A stretch of DNA of 64,000 bases from Nymphaea colorata (lineage: Eukaryota > Streptophyta > Magnoliopsida > Nymphaeales > Nymphaeaceae), in assembly GCF_008831285.2 (NCBI RefSeq), contig NC_045138.2, positions 42,029,115 to 42,093,114 on the forward strand, read 5' to 3'. A program made the translations under genes and the position numbers. The first letter of the stretch is position 1, and each line of letters begins with the position of its first letter. The notes under the pieces were generated by a model. That model made no database searches. It was not told the DNA's origin and saw nothing but the letters and a program-made list of their open reading frames with translations. This document shows, piece after piece, positions 1 through 9,643 of the stretch.

Positions 1-40
1 CAAGAAGTCGAAGGTTGAAGCCATAGCAGATTTTAGGTTA

Positions 41-431
41 TTGTTAAAGACTGGTTGTTATTTGAATTTGATAGAAACTTATGTGGTTCCATCTTTTAGA
101 TGGAATTTGATTTCTATCTCATCATTGGACAAATTTGGTTATTATTGTTCATTTGGAGATAGTAAATTTAAGTTATTTCTGCACTCAAATTTATTTGATA
201 GCCACTGGTTCTTTGACTGGTAGCGATAACTTTTATTTGCTTGATACGGTTGCTTCATATCATGAAACCTTGCATGTTACGTCTAGTGGTACTAAAATAA
301 AATTAGCCAATGAGAATTCTGCTATGTTGTGGCATAGGCGCTTAGGACGTATATGTGAAAAGAGAATAAAAGGTTTATGTCGAATGAAATTCTTGAGTCC
401 CTTGATTTTACAGACTTTAATGTTTGCATAG
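41..431 (+). pseudogene. Copia GAG-pre-integrase region (broken)
   Basis: Two overlapping frames (41-223 and 135-431) together give the segment between protease and integrase. The first contains WNLISISSLDKFGY, matching the usual 'NLISVSQLDKxGY' stretch. The second contains MLWHRRLGR, the conserved WHxRLGH motif, with the final histidine changed to arginine. In intact elements this segment bears the histidines of the integrase HHCC zinc site. The frame change near 200 is a relic frameshift. Confidence 0.82.
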
Positions 432-1368
432 AATGTATAAAAAGAAAACGAACAAACATTAAGAAAACAGGTGTAAGTAGAGCTTCAGACGTCTTAGAAC
501 TGATTCATCCAGATGTTTGTGGTCCATTCCCTACGGCTTGTTGGAATGGACAACAATATTTTATCACGTTCATAGACGATTATTCTCGTTATGGTTATCT
601 GTATTTGATTCATGAGAAATCTCAATCCTTAGACGTTTTCAAATTATTTAAAGCCGAAGTTGAGAATCAATTAGGTAAAATGATTAAAGTCGTTAGATCT
701 GACCATGGTGGTAAATACTATGGTAGATTTGACGGATCAGGTAAAACGTCCAGGGCCTTTCGCTAAGTACCTAGAGGAATGTGGTATAGTCCCTCAATAC
801 ACCATGCCGGGTTCTCTCAGAATGAATGGTGTAGCTGAGAGACGAAATAAGACTCTTATGGATATATATGGTAAGAAGTATGATTAATCATTCTACCTTA
901 CCAGAGTCCCTCTGGGAAGAGGCATTAAAGACTTCAACTTACATTCTAAATAGAGTACCATCAAAAGCAGTACCGAAAACCCCATATGAACTATGGACAG
1001 ATAAAACGCCTAGTATGAGGCATTTTCATATTTGGGGATGTCCAGCTGAAGCGAGGCTATATAGGCCATACGAAAGGAAACTGGACTCTAAGACGGTTAG
1101 CTGTTACTTTGTTGGGTATTCTGAAAGGTCAAGGGGTTATAAGCTTTATAATCCATCCAGTAAGTCTTTCTTTGAAATGGGAAATGCTCATTTCTTTGAG
1201 GATATTGAGTTTGGGGAAGGTGATCAGGTTAGAAACATTGCCTTTGAAGAGGGACCTGAGTCCACTCATACGGATGTTGTAACCAATAGTCAGGTATTCA
1301 TTCCTGCCATTGTTCCAACAGCATATTCAAAAAAAGACAATGATGTCGATCTCCCTACTGAAGAATAA
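377..1368 (+). pseudogene. Copia integrase core (frameshifted)
   Basis: Integrase catalyses strand transfer of element cDNA into the host chromosome. Frames 377-766, 705-887 and 868-1368 are consecutive pieces of it. The zinc-site CxxC appears as CIEC, followed by the first catalytic Asp in LIHPDVCGPF, the FIDDYSRYGY stretch, the second Asp in VVRSDHGGKY, and the Glu region [14 protein letters not shown]. After that comes the usual C-terminal run with [19 protein letters not shown]. At least two frameshifts separate the pieces, so no functional integrase results. Catalytic residues are still readable, suggesting moderate age. Confidence 0.9.
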
Positions 1369-1610
1369 ACTCAACAACCTCAAGAAAATCAAGTAGAGGT
1401 GCCACTTAGGAGATCCACTAGAAAGAGGAGAAGTCAATTTCAAATGATTTTGTTTATCTCCAAGAACATGATGTTGATATGGGCTTAATGGAGGATGATC
1501 CTATTAATCTCTAGCAAGCAATAAAGAGTTCTAAATCTCATAAGTGGATAGATGCCATGAATGAGGAAATAAAGTCCATGATGCATAATGACGTATGAGA
1601 CATTGTTCCC

Positions 1611-2465
1611 TTGCTTGAAGGTGTGAAACCCATTTGTTGTAAATGGATATTTAAAATCAAGAGAGATTCATTAAGAAACATCAAAAGGTATAAGGCACGT
1701 CTTGTCGCAAAGGGCTTTACTCAAAAGGAAGACATTGATTATACAAAGACTTTCTCTCCAGTTTCATCGAAAGACTCTTTCATGACTATAATGGCACTTG
1801 TGGCTCATTTTGACTTAGAGCTGCATCAGCTAGTTGTAAAGACAACATTTTTAAATAGAGACATTGATGAAGCGATATATATGGTGCAACCAGAAAACTT
1901 TATTTCAGGAGATGCAAAGAAAATTGTTTTCAAACTCAAGAAATCCATCTATGGGTTAAAGCAAGCTTCCCGTCAGTGGTATTACAAATTTCATCAAGTT
2001 ATAGTTTCATTTGGTTTCAAAACTAATATGGTTGATGAATGTGTATACCAAAAGTTCAGTGGCGGTAAATTTATCTTTCTGGTTTTATATGTCGATGATA
2101 CATTGCTGGCATGTAATGATGTGAGTATATTACATGAAACTAAGAATTTTTTGTCAACTAAGTTTGACATGAAGGATCTTGGTGACGCTTCCTTCGTATT
2201 GGGGATCCAGATATTTCGAGATTGTTCTCGGGGTATTATTGGATTATCACAAAAGGCCTACATTGATAAGGTGCTTCAGCGATACGACATGAAGAATTGC
2301 AAACCAGGAGACACTTCAGTTGCTAAAGGAGACAAGTTTAGTCTCAAACAGCCTAAAAGTGAAATCAAATATAAGGAAATGGAAATGATTCCCTATTCGT
2401 CTGTTGTGGGAAAGCCTTATGTATGCTCAGGTTTGTACTCGTCCGAATATTGCATTCATCGTTGA
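1611..2465 (+). pseudogene. Copia reverse transcriptase domain
   Basis: A 284-codon open stretch encodes most of an RVT_2-type reverse transcriptase, which copies element RNA into cDNA. Landmarks in order are KWIFKIKRD, YKARLVAKGFTQ, a degraded counterpart of the 'VKTAFLNGxLxE' motif near residue 77, KSIYGLKQASRQWY, and the catalytic LYVDD near residue 160. The YVDD box is intact. A TGA at 2463-2465 ends the frame before the connection to RNase H. It is the longest open piece of this element. Confidence 0.93.
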
Positions 2466-2975
2466 AATATTAGGCAGATACTTAAGTGATCCTGGTATGG
2501 ATCATTAGAAAGCAGCCAAACGGGTATTGAGGTACTTACAAAGAACAAAATGTTTTATGCTCACATACAAGAAGTCAGATCAGTTGGAGATCATTGGGTA
2601 TTCAGATTCTGACTCTACTGGGTGCCAATAAAGTAGCATAGCATGTTACGAGACATCCAATCATGCCTTATGGTTGCAGAATTTTGTTATGGGGCTGCGC
2701 ATTATGAATGGTGTACAAAGACCACAAGGTTATTGTGTGACAATAATTCAGCAGTCATGTACTCTAATAACAGCCAAAGTTTATCAAAGTCGAAGCACAT
2801 CGACATTAAGTTTTTGGCTGTTAAAGAGATGATACAGAATGGTCAGGTGTCTTTACAGCATATTGGGACAAACTTTATGATTGTGGATCCGCTTACTAAA
2901 AGTTTAACACCTAAGGTCTTTCATGAATATGTTGTTCATATGGAGGTGTTATCCTTAGATGATGTGCTGGTTTAG
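2466..2975 (+). pseudogene. Copia RNase H domain (interrupted)
   Basis: Downstream of the RT stop, the frame resumes with a KRVLRYLQRTK stretch and a GYSDSDSTGC motif near 2597-2630, typical of copia RNase H. It is broken again by TAA near 2630. From 2643 to 2975 it reads through CDNNSAVMYSNN, SKHIDIKF and a DPLTKSL tail. RNase H removes the RNA strand during cDNA synthesis. The polyprotein stop at 2973-2975 is followed directly by a purine-rich AGTGGGAG, a likely polypurine tract. Confidence 0.88.
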
Positions 2976-2984
2976 TGGGAGTTT

Positions 2985-3733
2985 GCATTTTGTTTGCTCT
3001 TATATATGGACGCATATTCAGTTTTCTATAGAATAAAGTTTAAAGTTATTTGGTTCCATTCTGTGTTTGTTTTAAGGTTTTAAAGTTGGACCAGTTGAGA
3101 ATAGATATGTTGTAATCACATTACATGTAATTCTCATGCTATACATCCATATCAGATCTATGTCATTGATTGTGTTAACATTTGTGATCATTGAAGGTTT
3201 AGCGAATTTTAATATAGCAAAAGCCGCTTTGGTTCTGTATTGATATAGTCATGGACGAGATTGGTGAAAATGATGTTTAATGAGATAACAATTATGAGCT
3301 CCTCAGGTTTTATGTAATGTCTGAATGTATAAAGACATATTTGGCGTAAGTGAGAGATTGTAAGATCATTTGGCAAGCCGGCATATGTCTATGAGAAATT
3401 TTTGACATTATGGCTGTCTTAACGTAAATATCCGCTTAAGTGATTGTATTTTGAGATATTACGTCATTTTAGATGGTATGAGGTGATTTTAAAATGTATA
3501 AATACTTGTACGCAATTACAGACTCTTTGATGGGTTGAATCCGTAATTGCCCATAATATAAAATGGTAGTGGTCCCTGGGGTCATGCGAATGGTTGCTAG
3601 AAACGTTGGTTTCTAGGGTGGTCTCTTCCCCATCTGAGAGTCACCGCACGTGCATCGCAAAGACCCTGGAAGATCCTACTGTAATCCGATCGTCCATTTA
3701 TTCAAATGGATTCAGGTACGCTTCCGCTACAGT
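2985..3733 (+). repeat. Probable 3' LTR of the first copia element
   Basis: The stretch begins after the purine-rich AGTGGGAG at 2975-2982 and ends near GCTTCCGCTACA, a CA end. Only one LTR copy is in the window, so both limits are estimates, the left one by several bases. It contains a TATA-like box at 3497-3504. Confidence 0.55.
3497..3504 (+). promoter_or_regulatory. TATA box in copia LTR
   Basis: TATAAATA lies about two thirds of the way into the LTR, as expected at the U3/R boundary. Assignment rests on position and motif only. Confidence 0.45.
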
Positions 3734-3966
3734 TAAAATTTTGTTTTTAATGATTTAGCATGAACATGATCCTGTTTAAGGCATATTGTTTTTGTATATG
3801 CATGAGGGAAATCTCCCATCACTAAACCTTTGCTTTGTCGTGGTAGTTGTCTGCTCCGTGATGGACATTGAGGAATTATCCCCAAAGGAACCTACCTCTT
3901 ATTTGATGATTGAGTTTAGTCTTTTGTCAACAGATTTTTTTCAGTTCAGCCATCTGCTTTTTGGGG

Positions 3967-4749
3967 CTAGTTCCACCAACCGATTCCAATCATGTAGTCA
4001 TGGCTACCACCCACAAGGGGACCTTGCTTTTCCCTTTTGATCACAGACTCCAAATTTTGCAGGACTTGAAAAGACTTTGTAGATGTATTAACCGAAGGAA
4101 GGCCAAATTGATCTACAACAATATTCTTCCCATGTATTTTGTTGTTCTTCATAACCAAACTTTCTTTAAGCCCTCTAGAATATGTGTCTTCTCATGTAAC
4201 GACAAAGGCATGAGAAAACCATTCATACCCTGAACTTCTTTCAAGCCTTCCATAACCCGAACTTCTATATAGTGGGTGTTTGCTCTACAAGTAGTATAGA
4301 AGCAAAGACATTCCTCATACACTACTTCCTGAGGGAGGACCCCATTCGTCTCCAACCTCTAGATTGATGACATATTTGGAGACAAAGTTGGGTGGGACAC
4401 TGATGCTTAGCCTACTAGGGAACTCCACTTTGAGCATACTCGTCGTAAGAAGATCTACCTCAATCAATTCACCCGAAGGGCTTTGACTACTTCCTCAAAC
4501 AATTGGATGTTCCAAAACAAGGTGGGTAGCCTGGGAGATGAAGGTATGTTTCAGCTTCATTTGCATGTTGAAAGTTTAGTGGCACTAGAGCCCTCCCTCT
4601 AAGCTTCTACGCTCGTACCTTTTGCTTAGGCGAGTCAACTCTGATAAGGAAGGAACCTCTCCCCAAAAAGGAAAAGGGAGTGTTTGGAATGTCCTTCCAG
4701 ATTCTCTTTAGATCGGCCATCACAAAGCTATAATCCATATTTCCTCTAG
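3967..4749 (-). pseudogene. DUF4283/zinc-knuckle relic, C-terminal half
   Basis: Read on the minus strand from the transposon junction, the frame gives NMDYSFVMADLKRIW and SFLGRGSFLIRVD, the pattern of the DUF4283 domain. Farther on, after stops and shifts, a zinc-knuckle-like stretch with PQEVVYEECLCFYTTC and H about nine residues later appears around 4230-4330. DUF4283 followed by a CX2CX4HX4C-type knuckle is typical of ORF1 of plant L1-like LINEs and of related dispersed sequences. Several stops and frameshifts (near 4605, 4460 and 4150) make it non-functional. The upstream half lies at 8042-8500 beyond the inserted element. No LINE ORF2 was found nearby. Confidence 0.68.
4743..4749 (+). 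repeat. Left target-site duplication (CCTCTAG)
   Basis: CCTCTAG occurs here and again at 8042-8048, on each side of the inserted element. With a single copy, the minus-strand DUF4283 reading frame continues across the site, which supports a true duplication. One more base (T versus C) would make an imperfect 8-bp duplication. Confidence 0.75.
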
Positions 4750-4769
4750 GGACCGTTTGATGGCATGAA

Positions 4770-4935
4770 ATTATGGAATTGGAAATATATTTCTGAAAAT
4801 ATATTTTCTGGAAAAAGAGAATGAGAAAAATATTTCCAATTCTCATTTTTATGAGAGTGTGATAACTGAGAAATATATTTCCAGAAACATATTTCTGTGT
4901 TTGATTTTTAAGAAACATATTTCCAGATTTTTAAG
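4770..4935 (+). repeat. Left subterminal palindromic repeats
   Basis: Several variants of a near-palindrome built on GAAATATATTTC occur within about 170 bases: near 4780, 4797, 4868, 4887 and 4913. A matching motif sits near the opposite end at 7914-7933. Clustered subterminal motifs of this kind are commonly transposase binding sites in hAT elements; function here is inferred. Confidence 0.6.
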
Positions 4936-5039
4936 AAACATTTTTAAGAAACTACTGAATTGGAAGTACCAAAGTTTTCGTTTGTTCAGTGCCTTGGTTT
5001 TCTTTATTAATGGCTGTGGCTGCCAGTGGTGTGAACAGT

Positions 5040-5450
5040 AACAAGTCCTGTTATATGAGAATCTTTTAGGAAACAACTTGTAGGTACTTGAACAAGAGTG
5101 TCCAAGAGATATTGGTTCCAACTAAAGGACAAGTTCATCAAGCATATGCAGATCAGAGACATTCTTACTGTTCATATCTTCATCTAGACCTAAAAAAGCT
5201 TGCAAAAGCCAGAACATTTCGGTTGCTCCACGACAACAAACATATCTTTTTTCTTGCAGAATGTCGTTACAGATGCCCCACGGCCAAGATCTGGGTAATC
5301 TTCCTCCTCATTCAGTCGATATTCTTTCAACAAGTGCTAAATGAACGAATCACGGGCCAGGCAGATATGTGGATCGTTTGGTTGATGCAGTGTAGTAACC
5401 TTACTTTCGTTGACCCTAAGAGCTTGTTAGAAACCTGACTTCGGCATTAA
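5040..5450 (+). other. Unrecognised open stretch inside the transposon
   Basis: An open frame of 116 codons (5088-5438) lies upstream of the kinase fragment on the opposite strand. It has a GTAATC splice-donor-like sequence after a short open block near 5294, which could mean captured exon-intron sequence. I do not recognise the protein and cannot say whether it was ever expressed. Confidence 0.25.
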
Positions 5451-5867
5451 AAACTAGTTCTTTTGAACTAATTTGATGCCAAAACCAGGTTATTGACATG
5501 GACTTACCAGCATACAATGTATATCTTAAAACAAACTATGGATAGGATCACTGCAAAATTCACATACTACATTCAAATAACAAAGTTACAACAGGTTTAA
5601 GCACCACAGGGAAAGAAAGCACGCCATATGCCTTTTATCTTGTTGAAATGGAACAAATTCACAAGTTGTGATAGGAAAAAGGGAGCTTTTGAAAGGCTCC
5701 AGCATGGAACACAACCTTTTTGAATGAACTGCAACTGAGAACTCCGATTCACTTGATTCTAACATATCCCCTGTGCAGCTTCTTTCTCGGCAATATATTT
5801 AACAGCTGCCATAAACAATAGTTGAGCTTCACATTCTTAGCCGGTGCATGTCAGTCTGTCCAGCAAA

Positions 5868-6430
5868 TCAGCTACGTTCCTCATCGAAGGCCTTCTTTCT
5901 GGATTGATATTGACACAATGCAATCTTGAAAACACCAATCATTTCCTCTTCCATTTGCATTTGGCGCAGAAGAACAGGCTCCACAACATCTGAAAAAGGC
6001 TTCTTCTCATCCATACACAACTGAACCCAGCTCACTATGTCCATCTCTGAGGTCGACATCAAAACTTCTGTTGACCTACCAGTTATCAACTCTAACCGAA
6101 TCACCCCATACGAGTAAACATCCCACTTTTGCGATGGTTTTAGAAGTTTTGGTGCTTCAGGTGCTTGATACAGAATATCCCATCTCTGAGGTCATGCTTG
6201 TTGTTGCCTGCTATCAGTTGGTTGTTGCCTGTTATCAGTTGGTACGCGATTAGATTGCAAACCTGGTGACTCACCTGCAATGTTTGCCAGTCTCCCCAAT
6301 CCAAAATCTGATATGTATGGTTCCATCATCTCCCCCAAGAGTATATTTGTAGGCTTCAGATCCCCATGGACATAATTCCTGACCATGCAAGTAAGCCAGT
6401 GCCTTCGCAAACCCCTTTGCAATTCCAACT
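5868..6430 (-). pseudogene. Captured LRR receptor-like kinase fragment (ZAR1-like)
   Basis: The minus strand encodes pieces of a plant LRR receptor-like kinase domain. From 6428 the frame reads a catalytic-loop [11 protein letters not shown], then the activation segment [14 protein letters not shown] and SPGLQSNR. After frameshifts near 6190 it resumes with [15 protein letters not shown] and ELITGRS, then SSEMDIV-type subdomain XI sequence ending near 5868. The wording closely resembles the Arabidopsis ZAR1/At2g01210 class from memory of the family. The catalytic loop keeps Asp and Lys, and the DFG is intact, but the N-lobe, LRRs and membrane segment are absent. A small CAACTGATA-type duplication sits at the break (6210-6240). 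This is a captured gene piece, not a working kinase. Confidence 0.85.
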
Positions 6431-7394
6431 CTTACCTACCATACCAAGGGATTTTCGCTCTTCCCTGTAATTGTAGACAAAACAAACCATGATTAGCACT
6501 AATAGGACAAAGAAAATCGACATGAAATTTCACATGTCCAGTTGTACATACTCAATTTGACCACCGCAATATGATCTGTTCAAGGAACAATTCTTGGATA
6601 ATTTTTACTGCACTAGTTTAACAACTGATATTAACTCTAGATAGATACAGCATTTTGCTGACAAGTTCTTTTCTACTCCACTATTTCAATGCCGAATATT
6701 AAATCTAGAAACATCTAGCAGTTTGCTGATCAAACAAAGGTAGAGATGAACTTCAAAGAAAAACAGATGATGCAAAGGAATGCTGTAGGTTGACAAACAG
6801 GATATTGGATGGTCGTATGCCCCACCAACCTCAGTCAGCTGGTTGTGATGGACCAGAAACACCAAGATAGAGGTTCATTGATGTACACTTCTCTGTACAG
6901 ATTTAGGTACAAGGCATGCAAACAACAAAGCAGAATACAGTAGAGGCCAGACGGTAGAGAAAAGAGGAGCCTGAACTTGGATGAGCCTTCTAGTCTTTCC
7001 TCTCCTTCGCTTGGGGCTCAATACTAAAAGTTATACATAAAGTAAGAAGAGTATGGCGACAGGAAGAAGAAACAAGCAAACCTTCCCTCTCCAACTCAAA
7101 GTCAAAATACGTCGTACATAAAAAAGAGGGAAATGCAGGAATCGAGAAACGGGAAAGGGGAAGGAGATGATTCCAGAGCACAGGCACAAAATGAAGAAAT
7201 TGGGATTTCCAGAGCACAGGCACAAATTGAAGAAATTGAGATTTACCTGATAACAGAAAGTGACGATGACGACTCGACCAGCGAAGTGGACCGCCTCTCC
7301 TTCCCTCACCGGCCTGCACAAAAAGCCTTCACTCTTCTAGTGTCACTCCTCAAGCCTTCACAGATCTGCACAAAATATTGGCTGCTTTTCACGG

Positions 7395-7860
7395 CTGACG
7401 AACAGCGACGAGATCGAGAGAGAGAGAGAGAGAGATGGTTACCTATGGTGGAGAGGCAGAGATGCACAGATCTGATGAGGATCTGATCTATGGCAGCGAG
7501 CAAGATGAGGTCGTTCTGCGAGAGAGACGAGGAGGGTAGCAGGAGAGTGAGAGGGCGAGAGAGACAACGAGGGGAGAAGGAGACTCAGAGGGTGAGAGAG
7601 ACAACGAGGGGAGAAGGAGACTCAGAGGGCAAGAGAGACGCAGAGGGGATCAGGAGAGTGAAAGGGCGAGAGAGAGGACGAGGGAGCAGGAGAGTGAAAG
7701 GGCAAGAGAGAGGACGAGGGAGCAGGAGAGTGAGGGAGAAAGAGACGACGACCAGCAACTCGGAACGAAGGCGAGGAGGCAGCTGTGCGCCTGTGGCAGG
7801 AGGGAGAGGCAGGCGCTGTGTGGGTGGGAGGTGAAGGCGAAGGGTGGGTTCCCAAGGGGC
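7395..7860 (+). repeat. Purine-rich low-complexity segment
   Basis: A strand-asymmetric purine tract contains GAGAGAGA runs (7417-7433) and repeated blocks such as GGCGAGAGAGA and GGAGCAGGAGAGTGA between 7540 and 7740. Open frames on both strands are by-products of the absence of stops in such sequence (Arg/Glu on one strand, Ser/Leu/Pro on the other). A similar purine-rich stretch occupies the same relative place in the 46175-49861 element. Confidence 0.6.
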
Positions 7861-8041
7861 AGAAAAATAAACCCGGGTTTATTTTTCCACCCCTCGCCGA
7901 GCAAACAAGTTTCCGGAAATATATTTCTGGAAACGCGTTTAACGGGCATTTTTTTCATTCCGCGTTTGATAAACGAGGAAACTTTTTAAAATTTGAAATT
8001 TATCTCCCTTGCTACAGTGGATTTCCGGCCCGTCAAACGCC

Positions 8042-8500
8042 CCTCTAGCATCTCTTTCCACAAAGCAGCAAATGGCTGACCAGGAGAAACGACATTTCAA
8101 TACTGACCAGGAGAAACGACATTTCAATACTTCAATATCATCCTCTATGAAGATAACCCTTGGTCTCCCCTTCACTGTTAGTACGCGTAGCAGAGGCCTA
8201 TTCTCATCCTCGTTATTGAGTTCCTGGGTGAGTTTTTCCGTCCAAAACTTTAGAGATGAGCGACTATTCAGGTATGTTGAGTCGCACTCCCTCTTCAACA
8301 TGGGGTTTGATCCATCCTCCTTTTTGATGGGTTGTTCATCTCTCAAGCAATATATTTTATTCTTTCTACTATGTATTTGGGGCACAACATCACTGAAGCA
8401 CATGCCAGCGGGAGTCAAAACCCAATGGTCTTCCATATTTTCTTCTTTTGGGTCACCCCCTACACACTGAAATCTATCAACTCCATGTTGTTGGAGCATT
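8042..8500 (-). pseudogene. DUF4283 relic, N-terminal half
   Basis: A minus-strand frame from about 8499 to the transposon junction runs through VKGRPRVIFIEDDIEV, CRFSWSAICCFVERDARG and then into the target-site duplication. This matches the start of a DUF4283 domain, in which a 'P-x-V-x-F-x-E-x-(D/E)' block precedes the 'ALVGKF' core. The domain continues on the far side at 4749. A 27-bp tandem duplication doubles VLKCRFSWS just before the core. The sequence upstream (CVGGDPKEENMEDHWVLTPAG) is not recognised. Confidence 0.62.
8077..8130 (+). repeat. 27-bp tandem duplication
   Basis: TGACCAGGAGAAACGACATT and the bases after it are present twice in direct tandem (8077-8103 and 8104-8130). The copies look identical by eye. 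The unit is nine codons long, so it keeps the minus-strand frame. Confidence 0.9.
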
Positions 8501-9581
8501 CTGGCTGAAATCCTTGTTGGAGGCCCAACTACCTTAACTACTGTGTGAAGCAGTGGGTGGCAACCAACCCTCCCTCACTTATGACGATACTGGCCTCTGT
8601 TTTAAGATGACACAACTTCTTGACTCTTAACCATCTCCCGTAAATTGAGTTAATTATCGCATTGATCATGAACTTCACTTGGATCAATTGTGACAATGCC
8701 ATAATTGAAATTCAACCATACCATACAATGCAGCATAAGTGTACAAGGATTTGGGAAATTTTTTGCCTATATAGTTAGCTATGGCACGATTTGTCCTACG
8801 ATATAATATAATATCTGCTTGCATAATTGGCCCATGGCTTGACCTATCCTAAATAGATAGTGTGCGGTACTCTATATTAGTACAGAATTAAATAACTAAC
8901 TAGAACAGAACCATATCATATGTATAAACAAAATCAAAATGTATAAAGATCAACCCATATATACAACATACCACAAGTCAAACACATGGCATTAACGTAT
9001 ACATCAAAGCCCTTGTACAAACCGAAAATGTAGGGCAAATAATGTGGCATCATCACATCTCACTAGAATCACACCATTCCTTGACGGCCACTGTGATGAG
9101 CGAGTACCATTGTCTGCCTGATGGGATTATTGATCAGTATAATAAATAAGTATGATCAAATTTCTAGTTTCTCCTACAACTAAATTGAGATCTAGTGTAG
9201 CTTTGTAGGAAACGAGGCTGGTACCAGTTATGTAGCGTAGATAATATCGTTTATGGTAAGACTATATGGTAATCAATCATTCCAAGAGAGAAATATAAGT
9301 CATACTTGAGAATGCAAGTTAACAACAAAATATTTTAAACAAACATGCACACACCCGCTTGAGCAATAGATTTGGTGCCACCCCCACCTCGGGTGCTTAA
9401 GGTGGACCACCGGACACTCAAACAACTTATAGTCCAAAATACTAAGTCACTGGGAAAGGCATGCGGTGACCACTACCATGACTCCAAGTTCGCTGAGATC
9501 AGTTATGCTACTGCAGTAGCACATCCCACAAATCATGGTGTCACAAGGGGGATGAACTCCTTTTTAGTAGTTTAAAGAAGG

Positions 9582-9584
<3 letters not shown>
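8501..9584. other. No gene recognised
   Basis: AT-rich sequence without a convincing coding stretch, LTR or TIR. A short open frame at 9372-9575 starts with a proline run but has no recognisable domain. Confidence 0.5.

Positions 9585-9641
<57 letters not shown>
9585..9641. repeat. (TA)n microsatellite
   Basis: About 28 uninterrupted TA units. Two shorter TA runs follow at 9939-9961 and 10288-10313. Confidence 0.97.

Positions 9642-9643
<2 letters not shown>

Larger units (their letters stand above)
1..3733 (+). mobile_element. Degenerate Ty1/copia LTR retrotransposon, 3' part
   Basis: The window opens inside a copia-type element. The domains run in the copia order: GAG-pre-integrase, integrase, reverse transcriptase, RNase H, then a probable 3' LTR. 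The reading frame is broken repeatedly by frameshifts and stops, for example near 760, 1368, 1598, 2463 and 2630, so the polyprotein cannot be made. The 5' LTR, primer site, gag and protease lie outside the window. The RT and integrase resemble the Tnt1-type 'pol polyprotein' common in plant genomes. The class is certain from domain order; the lineage within copia is inference. Confidence 0.93.
4750..8041. mobile_element. hAT-like TIR transposon with captured kinase fragment
   Basis: A 3.3-kb insertion splits the DUF4283 relic. Its ends are imperfect inverted repeats: GGACCGTTTGATGGC on the left, and on the right a sequence whose complement is GGCGTTTGACGGGCC. It is flanked by CCTCTAG on both sides. 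The subterminal regions share AT-rich palindromic motifs such as GGAAATATATTTCTG (left, from about 4780; right, near 7915). No transposase was recognised, so it is probably non-autonomous. The interior contains a receptor-kinase fragment and, near the right end, a strongly purine-rich stretch. A 7-8 bp target duplication fits the hAT superfamily best; the assignment is inference. Confidence 0.75.

Noticed and set aside
7031-7321. Long open frames on both strands around 6990-7960
   Set aside because: They arise because the purine-rich, low-complexity sequence contains few stops. No domain is visible in any frame.
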